A stretch of DNA of 64,000 nt from Aphelocoma coerulescens. Its lineage: Eukaryota > Chordata > Aves > Passeriformes > Corvidae. Shown piece after piece: positions 1-9,635 of the stretch. Below the pieces are notes generated by a model. That model did no database searches. It was not told the DNA's origin and worked only from the letters and a program-made list of their open reading frames with translations. Made by a program: the position numbers and the translations under genes. The stretch covers positions 14,626,001 to 14,690,000 of the forward strand of contig NC_091017.1 of NCBI RefSeq assembly GCF_041296385.1, written 5' to 3'. Within the stretch, counting starts at the first letter, position 1. Each line of letters starts with the position of its first letter.

Positions 1-228
1 TGACCTGAAATGCAGCACCAGCACTGGGGGCAGGGGAAAATGGATCTCTTGGTTCTCCCCTTCTCAGCTACGTGGAATCCCCATGTTTGCATGGTTGATG
101 TTTAGGAGCACTGCAGTGACTCCCAGTTGGGCACTCAAGGCTCTGAGTGCAGCAAGTCCCCGGAGATCTGGACCCCTGCTTTAGGTCTGAACTCATGCAG
201 ATGGTGAATTCTGTTTGTTCTCTTCCAG

Positions 229-290
229 AGAAGCTGATCGAACTGAGGCTTCGTAATGGAACCTACGGACAACCTGAACAGAGACAATAG
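229..290 (+). CDS. AFF1-like: Exon A: start-codon exon of AFF1-like copy 1
   Basis: A polypyrimidine tract and AG end at 228, and the donor reads AG|GTAGGA at 291. ATG at 256 has G at -3 and G at +4. An in-frame TGA at 244-246 lies upstream, which fixes this ATG as the start unless another upstream exon is used. It encodes MEPTDNLNRDN plus two bases of a Ser codon completed by exon B. This parallels the short, poorly conserved leader before the first conserved block of AFF1. The 27 bases before the ATG are 5' UTR. An upstream non-coding exon is implied but was not located. Confidence 0.75.
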
Positions 291-3200
291 GTAGGAATTA
301 ATTTGATGTAATCTTGGCTTCCCAGGTGCTCTGATGAATGTTGAGACAGTTTAAGAAATAATCCCCCCTTAATGCAGTTAAGTAAGGATTGTCCTGTCAG
401 TGGGAGTGGCTTCAGAGCACCTTGGTATTTTCAGAGCTCCTGTAACAGGCTCAGGCCTGGATGATGTCGTGGGTCTGGGCAGGTTCTGGGCTGAACTTTC
501 TGAAGCCAATCTCTTGTTCCTGGGGCCAGGGCACTCCCTTCTGCAGTTTGGGAAGCTTTGGGCCTAGGAGTATTTTCCTGTTTCAGTGTGCAGCAAAGCA
601 GGAGCTGTGTTTTTTGGGGTGGGGGCGCTTTGTGCAAGTTTTTACTTCTTGTGGAACATGTTTGAAGGTGAGGAGGCCTGAGCTGATGTTTCAGGGCAGA
701 CATTCAGTTTCACTTGCCTCTTTGAACAGTCGGGATGTTTGGGTTTTCCTGGTGACACATCAAGTGTAGACCAGCTGCAGCAAGTACAGCACTGTTTTTA
801 ACTCTCCAATACTGAGCTGTGTTCCCCCTGGAGATGGAGGGGGTAGGACTGTGGAGTCCCCCTGTTCCAAGGTTCCCAGGTGCTGGGCGTGTTGGTGCTA
901 AGGCTGGAGGTCCAGTTCCCAAAGCTTCCAAAGTTCCCTGGCCTTAAGGGAAGTGTGCAGGCTTGTGAGGAACAGCAGAGCGCAGGTTTGCAAAGGTTTT
1001 GAAGAGCATCTTGCCAAACACCTTCAATGGCCAGGGCAGAGATGGGCAGCAATGGTGTCTCCAGGGCTGCGGAGGCTGGGAGAGCTACGGGCTTATCTGA
1101 AGAAGCTGGGCATTTCAGTAGACAGCAGACTCTTCTACTCTGAATTAGGAATGCCATCCAGTGCAAAAACCTGATTTATTGCCAATAACAGCCCCTCAGC
1201 ATGAGATGAGGCAGCTGTGCTTCTGCTCTAGGGGTGATTAAACTTTCAGGAGCTGATTATGGGTGTGGTATTTGGGAAGGTGTCATTGCAGGGGCACACA
1301 AGGCTCTCCCCTTGCATCCTGGGGCACTTGGGAAGTTGGATGAGTGAAGAAGAATCCAGGAATTGTAGGTATAGAGTAGACTGTGCAGTAGAGTAGAACT
1401 AGATTCCTGCATCTACCATGCCTGCTGCCTTTTCCTTCCCCAATGTCCACAAATGTCAGAGGCAGAGTTTCCCTCATTTTGCAGTAGCCTTTCACAGACC
1501 AGGGACAGTTTAAAGGATCTGGTTTCCCATGATGGGACACAGCCTTATCAGTGTTTTGATGTGGGGCTGGTGGAATTGAGTACATGCACATGTGGCTGAG
1601 GAGGAACAGGGGCATTTGAGCTGGTGTTTTCTGAATGTCTGAGATCTCCTATCTAATCTCGTTGGTGGGAAGGCTTTAAATGCAGCTACATGATTGTCAG
1701 TACGCAGCTCTCCGCATATCCGTTTACAGTAGAGAGTGCATTTGTAAGGCTGTTTATAAAGTGGACAAAGTTCAGGCGTTGAAAGTGGCAAGACCTTCAA
1801 AAGAGAGGATTCTCTTTGACGCTCAGTGGGAGAGTGGGGTGGGAAGTCAGAAGGAGAACAAGAATGGCAGTTTCTCCCATTGATCACTGCAAGTGGGTTT
1901 GCCAGCTCACCTGCTGACCGCCCCCAGTGACTGCTTCCCCATTTGTTTCACAGGGAAATGGGGGGACAGTTTTTCCCTTCCCACCCTTCTTGATGGCTGG
2001 GATGAGCAGTAGCAATCCCTGAGAAGGATGCGTGCTGTTCCTTGTGTGTCTCGTTGCTCTGGGGCACAGCACACGCTGGACAGAACTGATTTGGGCACTG
2101 TCACCATCCTGTGGATTTCAGCATTGCTTTGCTGCTGGACCTGTGCCCTTGTGTGAACGCCCCAGTGTGTGCAGGGAGTAGAAACAGGGCTTCAAGTGTT
2201 AACTCTCCTTTCTCTTTCTCTTTCTCTTTCTGAAAGCTGGCACAACAACAGAGACTTGCTCCGCATTCTGGAGCGAGACAGGCGCAGGAGGCAGGCGGCT
2301 CCAGAGGAGAAAGATCCATTCTCGGAGGAGACTCCCCTCTTTGCCAAACCCTACAAAGTAATGGGAGTGGGGTGCAGGTTGGAAGGAGAGGAGGAAGGAG
2401 GCTTGGGGTGGGAGAGGGAGCTGTGTCTTCTGCATGGGCTGTAGCAAACTTGAGCCTGACAACTGCAAACACAGCAGCTTCCCATGTGCTCCACTGAGCT
2501 TGCCTGACTTCCCTTGTGGCGATGCGTGGGGATTCCATGAAGATCCTGAGGAGTGTCTCTTGCTGAGCTGCATCTCTTGCTTGGGGTGTTTTTGACATTC
2601 CCCCTCTCTGTTGTTCTGCTGCAGACTGATAAAGAAGATGAGCTGTCGAGGCGCGTTAAGAAGGTGCTGGGCGATTGGGACTTCAAGGCGCTTCTGAGCC
2701 ACAAGTGCCCTCTGAATCCCATATGGATTCCAAGAAAGTCCAAGTCCCAGTCACACACCCGCAGGCATCGGCGGACCTGCAGTAAGACAAAGCCCTATGA
2801 GGACATCTGGGGAAAATCCTCACCGGAATCACCAGACCTCTCACCTCGCCCTGAGCAGAACTGTGACAGCGATGAGGGTCCCTCCAATTGGAAGGCAGAA
2901 GCCAAAGCGGAACAATCGCAACTCCTGCCTGTCAGGGTGAGTGCAGTTGTTGGGGGCTCTGTTGTTGGCAGCCCCTCAAGGCCAAGGGAGCAGCACACGG
3001 GCCCTGCCTTTCTCGGGGCTTGGCCTCGCCAGAGCTCAAAGGCATTTGGTTCCCAGGTGCATGTTGGGGTTTTGGCAGGCTCATCCTTCAGCATCCTGGG
3101 ATATTGCTGTGCCCTATGGAATGTAGGAGCCCATGGTGCTGAGCCATGGCAGCTGGGCCAGGAGAGCCACAGGGAAGGTTTTCAAACTGTGTTTGGCCTC

Positions 3201-6200
3201 TGGAAGGAGAAGGAAGAGCTAGAGGCTGCAGGCAGCTTTTCCTGGGAAAGGCTGGTGATCAGCTGCAAGGGACTGTGGGCAATACCTTGTGGAAAATGAG
3301 AGGAAGCTGAGAGAAGTAAAGCAGTGCAGGGCCTTGCCTTCTGCAGGAGCCATTCTTCAGCATCAGTTGCCAAAAAGATAAAGCACGATCCTGGCTCTCA
3401 AAGTCTTGGGAGTGCGGAGTGCTGCAACCAGCCCTCAGGCCAGCAGAAGTGGGCAGTGTTTGTCCTTGCTGCTGGGAAGCCCAGTTAAGGAGTGTCAGTG
3501 TGAAGTAAGGAGCAGGGATGCTGCATCTGCCTTGGAGTGGGTGGTGAGGGGGGGGAAGGAGGGGCTGCGTTTCTGAGAGAGGGGTGGAGTCCCTGCCGGC
3601 TTCTGCCATCAGCTGGGGGGCGACTCAGCTCCCTGGGGTAGCCCAAAGGCAACTTGTCTCCACAGTGTGTCTCTGGGCACCCCTGCAGAACATGCATTTG
3701 TCCAAATTTGGCTGCTAAATCCATCACTTTGCCAGGCAATGGGAGAGTGAGAAATGGTAGCTGGGGAGTTGCAAGTCCTGCAGGGGCAAGAACAGGATGG
3801 ATAAAGTCAGCCAGGATTTGCATGAACTGTGTTGCATCTTTCCCGATGTGTGAGATGTCAGTGTCTTGTCCACACTGCTGTGGACTTCAGAAGGACTAGG
3901 AGTCTCATTTATTTGGGTGAATGAGAAATATTCCTCTTGCTCTAGGACTGGCTTAGAAGAATTGGGAACTATTATTTCTAACTGTTCTTTTTAACTAAGG
4001 AAACTTTTTGCTCAACTCTTTTAAATGCAGAGGCAGCCTGTGCCTTTGAAAGCAAAGCTTGGCTGCCTCAAAGCAAAATTCCATAAAGGAAGCAGACTGC
4101 AGGAACATACTTATATAATAATAATAACAACAGTAATGATAAATAGTAGCAGTAGTAGCAGGAGTAGTAGTAATTTAAGAAAGGAAACATTGTTCTCTGA
4201 CTGCCAGGTTGCAAAGGGAACACTGGCATTTTTCTCAGAGGAAGAGGAGGTGACTGTGGGGATTTCAGTTCATTTTCTACCTGGCCTCCATTAGTAACTC
4301 CCCCTCAGATGGGCCTTTTAATCCTTAGCAGCACTTTATTATTAATGGGCTTGCAGGACATTTCTAGAGCTGTTGGTAAGCAAATGCTGGCTGAGTGCAT
4401 GTCAATTAGTAAAAAAACTAACAAAAAAAACGCAAACAAACTCCTTCTGCCTCCCTCGTTCTTGTTTCAGGAAAAGAAGCCCATTGAGGTGCCATCAACT
4501 GAAAACACTTGGAAGGTTGGTGCTCTTCAATAATAGATCTCTGGTTTTGCCTATGTTTTGCGTCCATTAAGGAATTGGGAATTCCTGAAAATTGGGAATT
4601 TCCTTGAAAAAGGAATTGGGTGGGGAAGAAATACATTGCTGAGCTCCTGTTCACTCAGCAGATGTTTCCCTCACTGAAAGTGTGTTTTGGGGTGTGCTGA
4701 GGAGAAGTAGAGGTAAAAGCTGGAGTTGTAAGATCAGCCTTCCTCTCAGTCTGTGAGTGTAGCATTCTCAAATGCAGTTCTAGAGCCAGAGTGACAACTC
4801 ATCCCAGGCAGCCTGAGCTGCTCCTCCCTCAAGCTGGGGGTTGCTTTTCCCGAGTGGCCCTTGTCCAAAGGCTCTGCACCTGCTGCTCATGTCCTGAATG
4901 GACGTGCATGACACTTAGAGAGCTGCTGGTAATCAGATGTTTGCTGAGTGCATGCTTGTTTCCTGTCAATGAGTAAAATACCCAGACAAGCTCACACTGC
5001 TTCCCTCTTTCTTGTCTCAGCCCATTGTGCACATTTATGTGCAGTCCATTGAAGGAATATTGGAGGTAGGTGCTCTTCAATAACAGATCTCCAGGTGGAA
5101 GCCTGTACAAATCCATGAGGAGCTGGATCCCTCTGACTCTCTGCAGGGTGAAACGTTCTCTTGTGTCCATCAGCAAAACTCCTGAGAGCTGCTTCTCTCC
5201 CTCTCTTTCCAGAAAATGAGGAACTCACTGTCACTTCTCCTGCCACCTCTTCAGACGCCTCTGAGAAAAGAGACTTTCAATCTTCCATTGCCAGCAAAGG
5301 TAAGCCAGCCCATTTTTGCCAGGGCTGCTGATAAATTCCAAGAGATCTTTCTGCTGAGCAGAAGTTCAGCTCAGCTGTTTGGCAGCTCTTAGGATGTTTT
5401 AAAAGTATTTATTCAAAAATGCACATGTCCCTAATGTGCCAGCAACACACCGTTTAGGTGTCAGTGGATGTATTTATTGTGAAGCTACACGCTGAACTAC
5501 TTTGCACTTTGTCCTTTAATCCTAGGAATCCCAACGTGATGGGCAAGTGGCCAGGGAGTTTCAGAAGAGTTTTGGCCAAGTGGCCAAGGAGTTTCAGAAG
5601 AGTTTTGGCCAAGTGGCCAAGACTTCTCCCAGAAGCTGTGGCCAAGTGGCCAAGGCTTCTCTGGAAGGTCACGTTACAAGCAAACAGAGCTTCCTGAAGC
5701 GTCCTGTGCACACTGACGGGCCCTTGCCCAGGAAGACCATGGGTATCAAAAGGCCCGGCCAGCCCCTGGTGCCTGATGAATCCAAGAGAGTCCGGAAGGT
5801 GGAGAGTGAGCCTGGTCCTTTGGAGGTCACAGAGAAGCCTTGCAAGGACCAGCCCAAAGTCCTAGAAACAGTGAAGCCAAAAGCCATCAAAAGGACAGAA
5901 AGACAAAAAAGACCCACAGACAGGAAAGACCTGAAGCCGGCACCTCACAAGCTCTCTGAGAAGCCAAAGGACAAGGGCTCCCAGCAGGCCAACGCCAAAG
6001 GCTTTCTGGAGCCCCGGCCCCTGGGAGCTGGCCAGGAACGTGACGCTCTCATCCCCAGCAGGCACAGGCCTGGCAATTTGCACAAGGAGAAAGTGCCCTT
6101 GCCTCCTGGGGAGAAGAAGTTGTTCTCGCCTGCAAGGAAGCCGGACTGGAAGAGGAAAGCCATGAAGAGTCCTGAGGAGCCCCCTGGAAAGAAGAAGGTG

Positions 6201-7891
6201 AGAGGGGCAGGGGGAGGTGGGTTTGGACAATGACCAAGGTGGTGTTTGGAAAACCCATGTGGAGTTTCCACTTCATAGGTTGGCAGTAGAGCCATGATCC
6301 TTCTCTAATGGTGTTACCAAACTTCTAAGGGGTGTGTTCCCACCGCTGTTTCCAATTGGTCACAGATCCCCTCCTGAGCAAATGGAAAGCCCTGTAAGCT
6401 GTCTAACATGCTCTGGTGTTTTGGGGCTTTTCTTGGAATCCTAGTTTCCTGCAAGAAGAAATCCCCAGCCCTCCTCTGTCAGAGGAGGTTTTGGCAGCAG
6501 GCTGTGGCAGCTTGTGGCTGACCAGCCCCCGCCAGCACTGCTGGGTTTCTCTGGGTTTCAGCCCAAGCAGAGCTTTGTAGGGTGGCGGTGCCCCCTTCCT
6601 GTGCCCCCCATTACAAGCAGTGTGGTACTGAGGCACTTGGCACATGGATAAATGGGCAAAAAGCTTGCTTGGGTTTCCTTGGAGCTGCTGTGATGCCAGC
6701 AGTGATGCCTGAGAGGTGGCTGGGTGCACTCAGGGGCTTTCCAGGGAGCCCTTTGCAGAGTCCCTCAGCCATTGCAGTGGCTTTCCCTTGAATTCCAAGA
6801 GAGCCCTTCATTTAACTGAGCAGGTCGATGCTCCCAAGTGTTTTTTGGGAAGCTGACTCCCAAAGGGGCCTGGGTCAGCTGCAGCAAGAGTTGTCTGCAG
6901 GCTTCATGGTGAATGGGCACTGCCTGTGGACTCCCTGACTGCAGGAAATCCCAAGTCAGAGCCTGTATCCCAGACGGGAGTGCAGCCTGGAAGGAGAACT
7001 CATTGAGAGCAGCACTGCTGAGAAGCTGCTCCATGGTTCCATGTTTCTCTGCACTCTGGGAGAGAGGCAGAAACCAGCAGGCACACTGTGGGTAATGCCA
7101 AGAGATAAGGGCACTTTCTTTTACATTTTCTTGGCTTGTAGCAAACGGTTCTGAAGTTTCTCCTTCAGCTGAGCTGATGATTTGCACACTTGATGCTGCA
7201 CAATCGATGTTATAAAATCTGTAAAAATCTTTCAGTGATTGGCTCTCTGCCTTAATGGTTCCCGTGCTTCTGGAAGACAATGGCAGCAATTTTCACTGAC
7301 TGTTTAAATTTCACCCCTCTCAGATTCTTGTCAATACAATCAGAACCCCCTGCACATCTGGGGGATCTCAGGGATCTCACTCTCCTGTGACTGGAGTTTT
7401 TCCTTCCCTTCGATAAGGGGTGTCACAAAGCACAATTGCTTACCGTTCTTGACTGTGCCCCAAGGCATCTGAATAAGTTTCTGTACCATTCAGACTGAGT
7501 AGGAGGACAAAAAGCCCATCCAGGACAGATGGAATGCTTGTTTTCAGCAATGGAAGGGCCTTACTTTAGATTACAGTTTGCATCGAGAGGTTTAGCAGTT
7601 CCATCCCTGCCACTGGAAAGCAATTAATGTATGCAAGCAAGATAGGTAAAATGTCATTTTAGGTTTACTTGTCAGTGAGCCTGAAAGCTCTATCTGCTGT
7701 GCTTGGGTTTCCACTTTGTGAGTTCCAGTATCTTATTTTTTCTGTTTTCAACCAGAATCTGTAAAACTGAGCTGTATTGGTCTGTACTTTGTGTGAACTT
7801 TCAAGACATGAGTGATTTTTTTTCCTCCTTTTTTCTTTCTTCCTGTTAGAGGGAAGACAAGGGGGATACTCCCAGGAAGAAAAAGGAATGA
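256..7891 (+). CDS. AFF1-like: AFF1-like truncated gene, copy 1 (spliced; exons A-I)
   Basis: AFF proteins are nuclear scaffolds of the super elongation complex, which brings P-TEFb (CDK9/cyclin T) to RNA polymerase II. Exons read in frame: A 229-290 (ATG 256), B 2237-2357, C 2625-2936, D 4031-4132 (uncertain), E 4471-4515, F 5021-5065, G 5213-5299, H 5526-6197, I 7850-7947 (TGA 7889). All have AG acceptors and GT donors, and exons C-H are all phase 0. The product is 486 residues with D and E and 437 without them, against roughly 1,200 for AFF1. The N-terminal homology region and parts of the ALF domain are recognisable. The Ser-rich activation region, the AF9/ENL motif and the C-terminal homology domain are absent. 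Several K/R-rich runs suggest nuclear location. It may be a functional short paralogue or a recent pseudogene; uninterrupted exons A-H and protein-identical copies fit either a retained gene or very recent duplication. Confidence 0.8.
2205..2231 (+). repeat. Hexanucleotide tract in exon B acceptor (unit 1)
   Basis: Repeats of TTTCTC form the polypyrimidine tract of the exon B 3' splice site. Units 2 (30256-30288) and 3 (54000-54032) each have one more 6-bp unit. Confidence 0.9.
2237..2357 (+). CDS. AFF1-like: Exon B: AFF N-terminal homology, basic helix and PLF-x-x-PYK motif
   Basis: The exon is 121 bp; its first base completes the Ser codon from exon A, followed by 40 codons. It contains NRDLLRILERDRRRRQ, matching the RNLLRIREKERRNQ-type opening block of AFF1/AFF4, and then TPLFAKPYK, matching the PLF-x-x-PYK motif that in AFF4 begins the cyclin T1/CDK9-contacting segment. 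The acceptor uses an unusual polypyrimidine tract made of TTTCTC-type hexanucleotides whose copy number differs between units. The donor is AAA|GTAATG. Confidence 0.88.
2625..2936 (+). CDS. AFF1-like: Exon C: AFF P-TEFb-binding helix region, shortened
   Basis: The acceptor is CTGCTGCAG and the donor is AGG|GTGAGT; the length is 312 bp (104 codons, phase 0-0). The first 26 codons (TDKEDELSRRVKKVLGDWDF and following) align with the AFF4/AFF1 block containing DELSSRIQ-x-MLG-x-Y, which packs against cyclin T1. The rest is basic then acidic/Ser-Pro rich and diverges from AFF1. The matching exon in AFF1 is much longer, so most of that low-complexity region is gone. An open frame extends into both introns by chance (2553-3299). 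The predicted protein is identical in all three units. Confidence 0.87.
4031..4132 (+). CDS. AFF1-like: Candidate exon D: ALF-type K-x-K-L-x-x-L-K block
   Basis: A TTTTAAATGCAG acceptor precedes an open phase-0 frame that starts RQPVPLKAKLGCLKAKF. This resembles the VPAKAKLTKLK / SKAHLTKLK block of AFF1/AFF4 and sits in the right order before exons F and G. The only nearby donor is ACA|GTAATG at 4133, which would give 34 codons and keep phase 0, but the end runs into an AAT/AGT trinucleotide tract. The exon may be degenerate or skipped. Skipping it does not change the reading frame. Confidence 0.4.
4114..4173 (+). repeat. Imperfect AAT/AGT trinucleotide tract
   Basis: The tract reads ATAATAATAATAACAACAG and continues through AGTAGCAGTAGTAGC-type triplets. 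Translated in the exon D frame it gives Ile and Ser runs, which are probably a microsatellite artefact and not an AFF Ser-rich region. Confidence 0.8.
4471..4515 (+). CDS. AFF1-like: Exon E: 15-codon cassette, paralogue of exon F
   Basis: The acceptor is TTCTTGTTTCAG and the donor is AAG|GTTGGT; it has 45 bp, phase 0 and encodes EKKPIEVPSTENTWK. The exon and about 120 bp upstream resemble exon F and its flank (for example GCTGAGTGCATG upstream and GGTGCTCTTCAATAA just after each donor). No direct match to AFF1 was recognised. It is either an optional cassette or a decaying duplicate of exon F, and its +4 T donor is weaker than that of F. Confidence 0.55.
5021..5065 (+). CDS. AFF1-like: Exon F: start of ALF homology block
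   Basis: The acceptor is TTCTTGTCTCAG and the donor is GAG|GTAGGT; it has 45 bp in phase 0. The exon end VQSIEGILE joined to exon G's KMRNS aligns with the V-S-C-V-D-E-I-L-K-E-M-T-H-S stretch of the AFF ALF domain. This alignment across the splice junction supports both the exon and its phase. Confidence 0.72.
5213..5299 (+). CDS. AFF1-like: Exon G: ALF homology block (PPL...PLPAK)
   Basis: The acceptor is CTCTCTTTCCAG and the donor is AAG|GTAAGC; it has 87 bp (29 codons), phase 0. The segment PPLQTPLRKETFNLPLPAK followed by ESQ from exon H aligns with the AFF1/AFF4 segment that runs from PPPLTAIHTP to FPFPTK then ESQ or DSQ. The other frames either stop or fail to join exon H openly. Confidence 0.75.
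5526..6197 (+). CDS. AFF1-like: Exon H: long basic exon with 11-residue repeats
   Basis: The exon is 672 bp (224 codons, no stop), with acceptor TTAATCCTAG and donor AAG|GTGAGA. It starts ESQRDGQVA and then has about four copies of an 11-residue repeat beginning GQVAK (5541-5672). Further on, TMGIKRPGQPL matches the TVGTKQPKKPV block of AFF1, and EKVPLPPGEKKLFSPAR matches KDRLPLPLRDTKLLSPLR. In AFF1 the latter is followed by the hydrophobic AF9/ENL-binding motif (VKI-x-L-x-LLSRIP). Here it runs straight into PDWKRK, so that motif is missing. The Ser/Asp-rich activation region expected earlier in this exon is also absent. Several K/R clusters could act as nuclear localisation signals. The protein is identical in the three units. 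Confidence 0.85.
5541..5672 (+). repeat. Coding 33-bp tandem repeat in exon H
   Basis: Four consecutive 33-bp units (5541, 5574, 5607, 5640) each start with GGCCAAGTGGCCAAG or a close variant and encode GQVAK/R plus six residues. Units 1 and 2 are nearly identical, unit 3 has diverged, and unit 4 has ten repeat-like codons. The period is a multiple of three, so the frame is kept. Equivalent arrays are at 33775-33906 and 57520-57651. Confidence 0.9.
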
Positions 7892-7947
7892 AAACACCCA
7901 ACAAAATAATTTCAGCCTTCAGCAAACAAAGGCCCCAATAAACTGAA
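7850..7947 (+). CDS. AFF1-like: Exon I: premature stop, poly(A) signal and strong donor
   Basis: A long pyrimidine tract and TTAG end at 7849. In phase 0 the exon encodes REDKGDTPRKKKE and then TGA at 7889-7891; the AFF1 family reads on through a Lys-rich region here. AATAAA at 7937-7942 lies 45 bases after the stop and a GTGAGT donor begins at 7948, so cleavage and splicing signals nearly overlap. The other two frames also stop within the exon. If spliced onward, the stop is 56 bases from the junction, close to the usual nonsense-mediated decay limit. Confidence 0.6.
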
Positions 7948-8982
7948 GTGAGTATGCAGTGGTAGGATGTCAGAAAGAAGTGTAAATCTTAGTTTTTGTT
8001 CAGAAGGGTGAGACCCAGAACCCTATCTCCTGTCCTGGCACTCGAGAGTTTGCTTGGAACATCGTGTGCCTTCTGCAACTCCAGATGCTGCAGACTGGCC
8101 TTACCAGGCTGGAAGCACCCGGTGCAGAAAGCAGCTCTGTAGGTGTGGGTGGGTAAGGGCAGGGAGTCTTTCCCTTCTGACATCCTCTTAAAGCACAGAG
8201 GTGTTGGGGCTGACGTTTGGCTGGGGGAAGGGATGTTCCCATTGCGGTAGGAATGGAAGAGCTTTAATTCTGGAGTTCCTTCCTGCCTTTTTTCAGGGAA
8301 AATGAGCAGCTGCCTTAGTCATGTGCTGGCTTCTGGGGTGGGAAGGGTAGGAGGTGTTTTTGGGGAGAGAGGGCTCTGGATCAGGTGGGGGATAGTGCTG
8401 TGCTCCGTGTCAAACCGTGCTCTGTGCAGCATCAGCTGTGCCAAGGCAGAGCAGCTGGAGAGCACGTGGGCAGTGAATAGGGACCAAAGCACTGGAAAAG
8501 TGGGTGCTGAAAGAGGGGAGAGGACTGTCCCACGCACAGCAGAGTCAGGCAAGAGGTGCAGCCTCACACCCGAGCCTTCCCACTGGGTTTAACTTCATTG
8601 CCTCTTCTGATGCTGCAGCCCATGGGCTGGGATTCGCTGTTGGTGTGTTCTTGGAAACTTTGAGAAGCTGACTAAAAATGGTGTCAGTGAGCAGTGGTGA
8701 AACAAGGCTGAGAGCTCTTTGGTGCTGCTTCTTGCTGCCAGAGTTCCCTGGCCATCCTGATTTCAGATGACCAGAAATCTGCTAGGCCACTCTGTTAGTG
8801 AATGTGAAAGTCTCTGCCAATTAAAAGTCTCTCTCGCTTGAAGCCTCTCAGCTTTGGAAGTGTTGCCTACTTGAGGCACTGGCAAGAACTGGCCAGTTCA
8901 GGATGTAGCCAAGTTTGTCAGAAATCCCTACGGTGTGTGTGCATCATATTCATGAATTTGCTTCTCTTGTCCTGACCATCAG

Positions 8983-9296
8983 AAGCTTCATTCCAAACCG
9001 AGAGGAAAACTGTGGTGCTGCCACCACTGCCGGCCATGACTGCTGCACAACGGGCACCAAACTCGACCACGACGGCTCAAAAGAGCCCCAGAACCGAGAG
9101 TGACGACCTGGACCTGCCTGCCATGGATAACCCTGCCAGGAACCAGGATCCTTTGTTTGCCACGCTCAGGAAAGTGGAGAAAGATCCCGAGGAACTATCC
9201 CAGGGCATCAACACTGGTATCCAGGAGAGCTGGCGGGAGGTTTCCTGCAACCCACGCGTGCTGTGTGGTTCTCTTCAGAAACGCCCTCTCACCTAA
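8983..9296 (+). pseudogene. AFF1-like: Exon J: AFF1-like exon remnant or alternative terminal exon
   Basis: The acceptor is CTGACCATCAG. The AFF1-like frame runs ASFQTERKTVVLPPLPA onward to TAA at 9294-9296. The VVLPPLPA...TAQ stretch resembles the EMLPPPPVSSSSQ segment of AFF1. This frame needs one base carried over from the previous exon, but exon H ends in phase 0 and exon I would leave two, so it cannot be joined in frame to A-H. AATAAA at 9490 with a strong GT-rich stretch downstream suggests a possible 3' end. The open frame is the same in all three units. Confidence 0.5.
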
Positions 9297-9489
9297 GTGA
9301 CCACTTCTGGTTGTGGGCAACTGCAGATACAAGCCTGGTGGGAGGAGGAGTACGTTTATAATAAGAAAGGGTGGTTTGCTTAAAATGAAGAAACAACAAA
9401 GCTGTGGGTTTGGCTGCAACCTGGGCCTAAGGTTTTATAGCTTTTTTTACAAACTTGCTCATGACCCTTGCAGCTTTGCATTCCCTGGT

Positions 9490-9495
9490 AATAAA
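9490..9495 (+). terminator. Poly(A) signal AATAAA with GT-rich downstream element
   Basis: AATAAA lies about 195 bases after the exon J stop. A G/T-rich run (about 9530-9562, including TGGGGGGTGTGTGTT) follows at the distance expected for a downstream cleavage element. Copies are at 37724 and 61469. Confidence 0.55.
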
Positions 9496-9635
9496 ATTGG
9501 ATTACTTGGCTGTTTGCTGATGGCTCGGGGTGCGGGGTCTAGGGCGTTGGGGGGTGTGTGTTAGGCCAGCCTGTGCACACTGTAGTAGCTGCCTTCTCAC
9601 TGCTTGCTTTTTCCTGACAATTTTCCTGCTTGCAG

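Larger units (their letters stand above)
4340..5095 (+). repeat. Diverged intragenic duplication carrying exons E and F
   Basis: The block around 4340-4540 resembles the block around 4910-5095. Shared stretches include GCTGAGTGCATG, GTCAAT-AGTAAAA, a pyrimidine tract ending in CTTGT-TCAG, AGCCCATTG in the exon, and GGTGCTCTTCAATAA followed by AGATCTC after the donor. The copies are clearly diverged, so the exon duplication is older than the unit duplication. Copies in the other units are at about 32574-33329 and 56319-57074. Confidence 0.7.

Noticed and set aside
2553..3299. 248-codon open frame as a single-exon gene
   Set aside because: Only 2625-2936 matches AFF1, and it is bounded by a good acceptor and donor. 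The extensions on both sides read intron sequence.
4133..4294. Poly-Ser frame as the AFF Ser-rich activation domain
   Set aside because: The Ser run is encoded by an AGT/AGC microsatellite inside the intron after candidate exon D. The neighbouring residues do not resemble the AFF Ser/Asp-rich region.
256..7891. Assignment to AFF2, AFF3 or AFF4 instead of AFF1
   Set aside because: The KLFSPAR and GSAGD...NPFPV...LPN...PQV blocks fit AFF1 best. From memory AFF4 lacks the latter, though some N-terminal and ALF residues are as close to AFF4. A tree would be needed to be certain.
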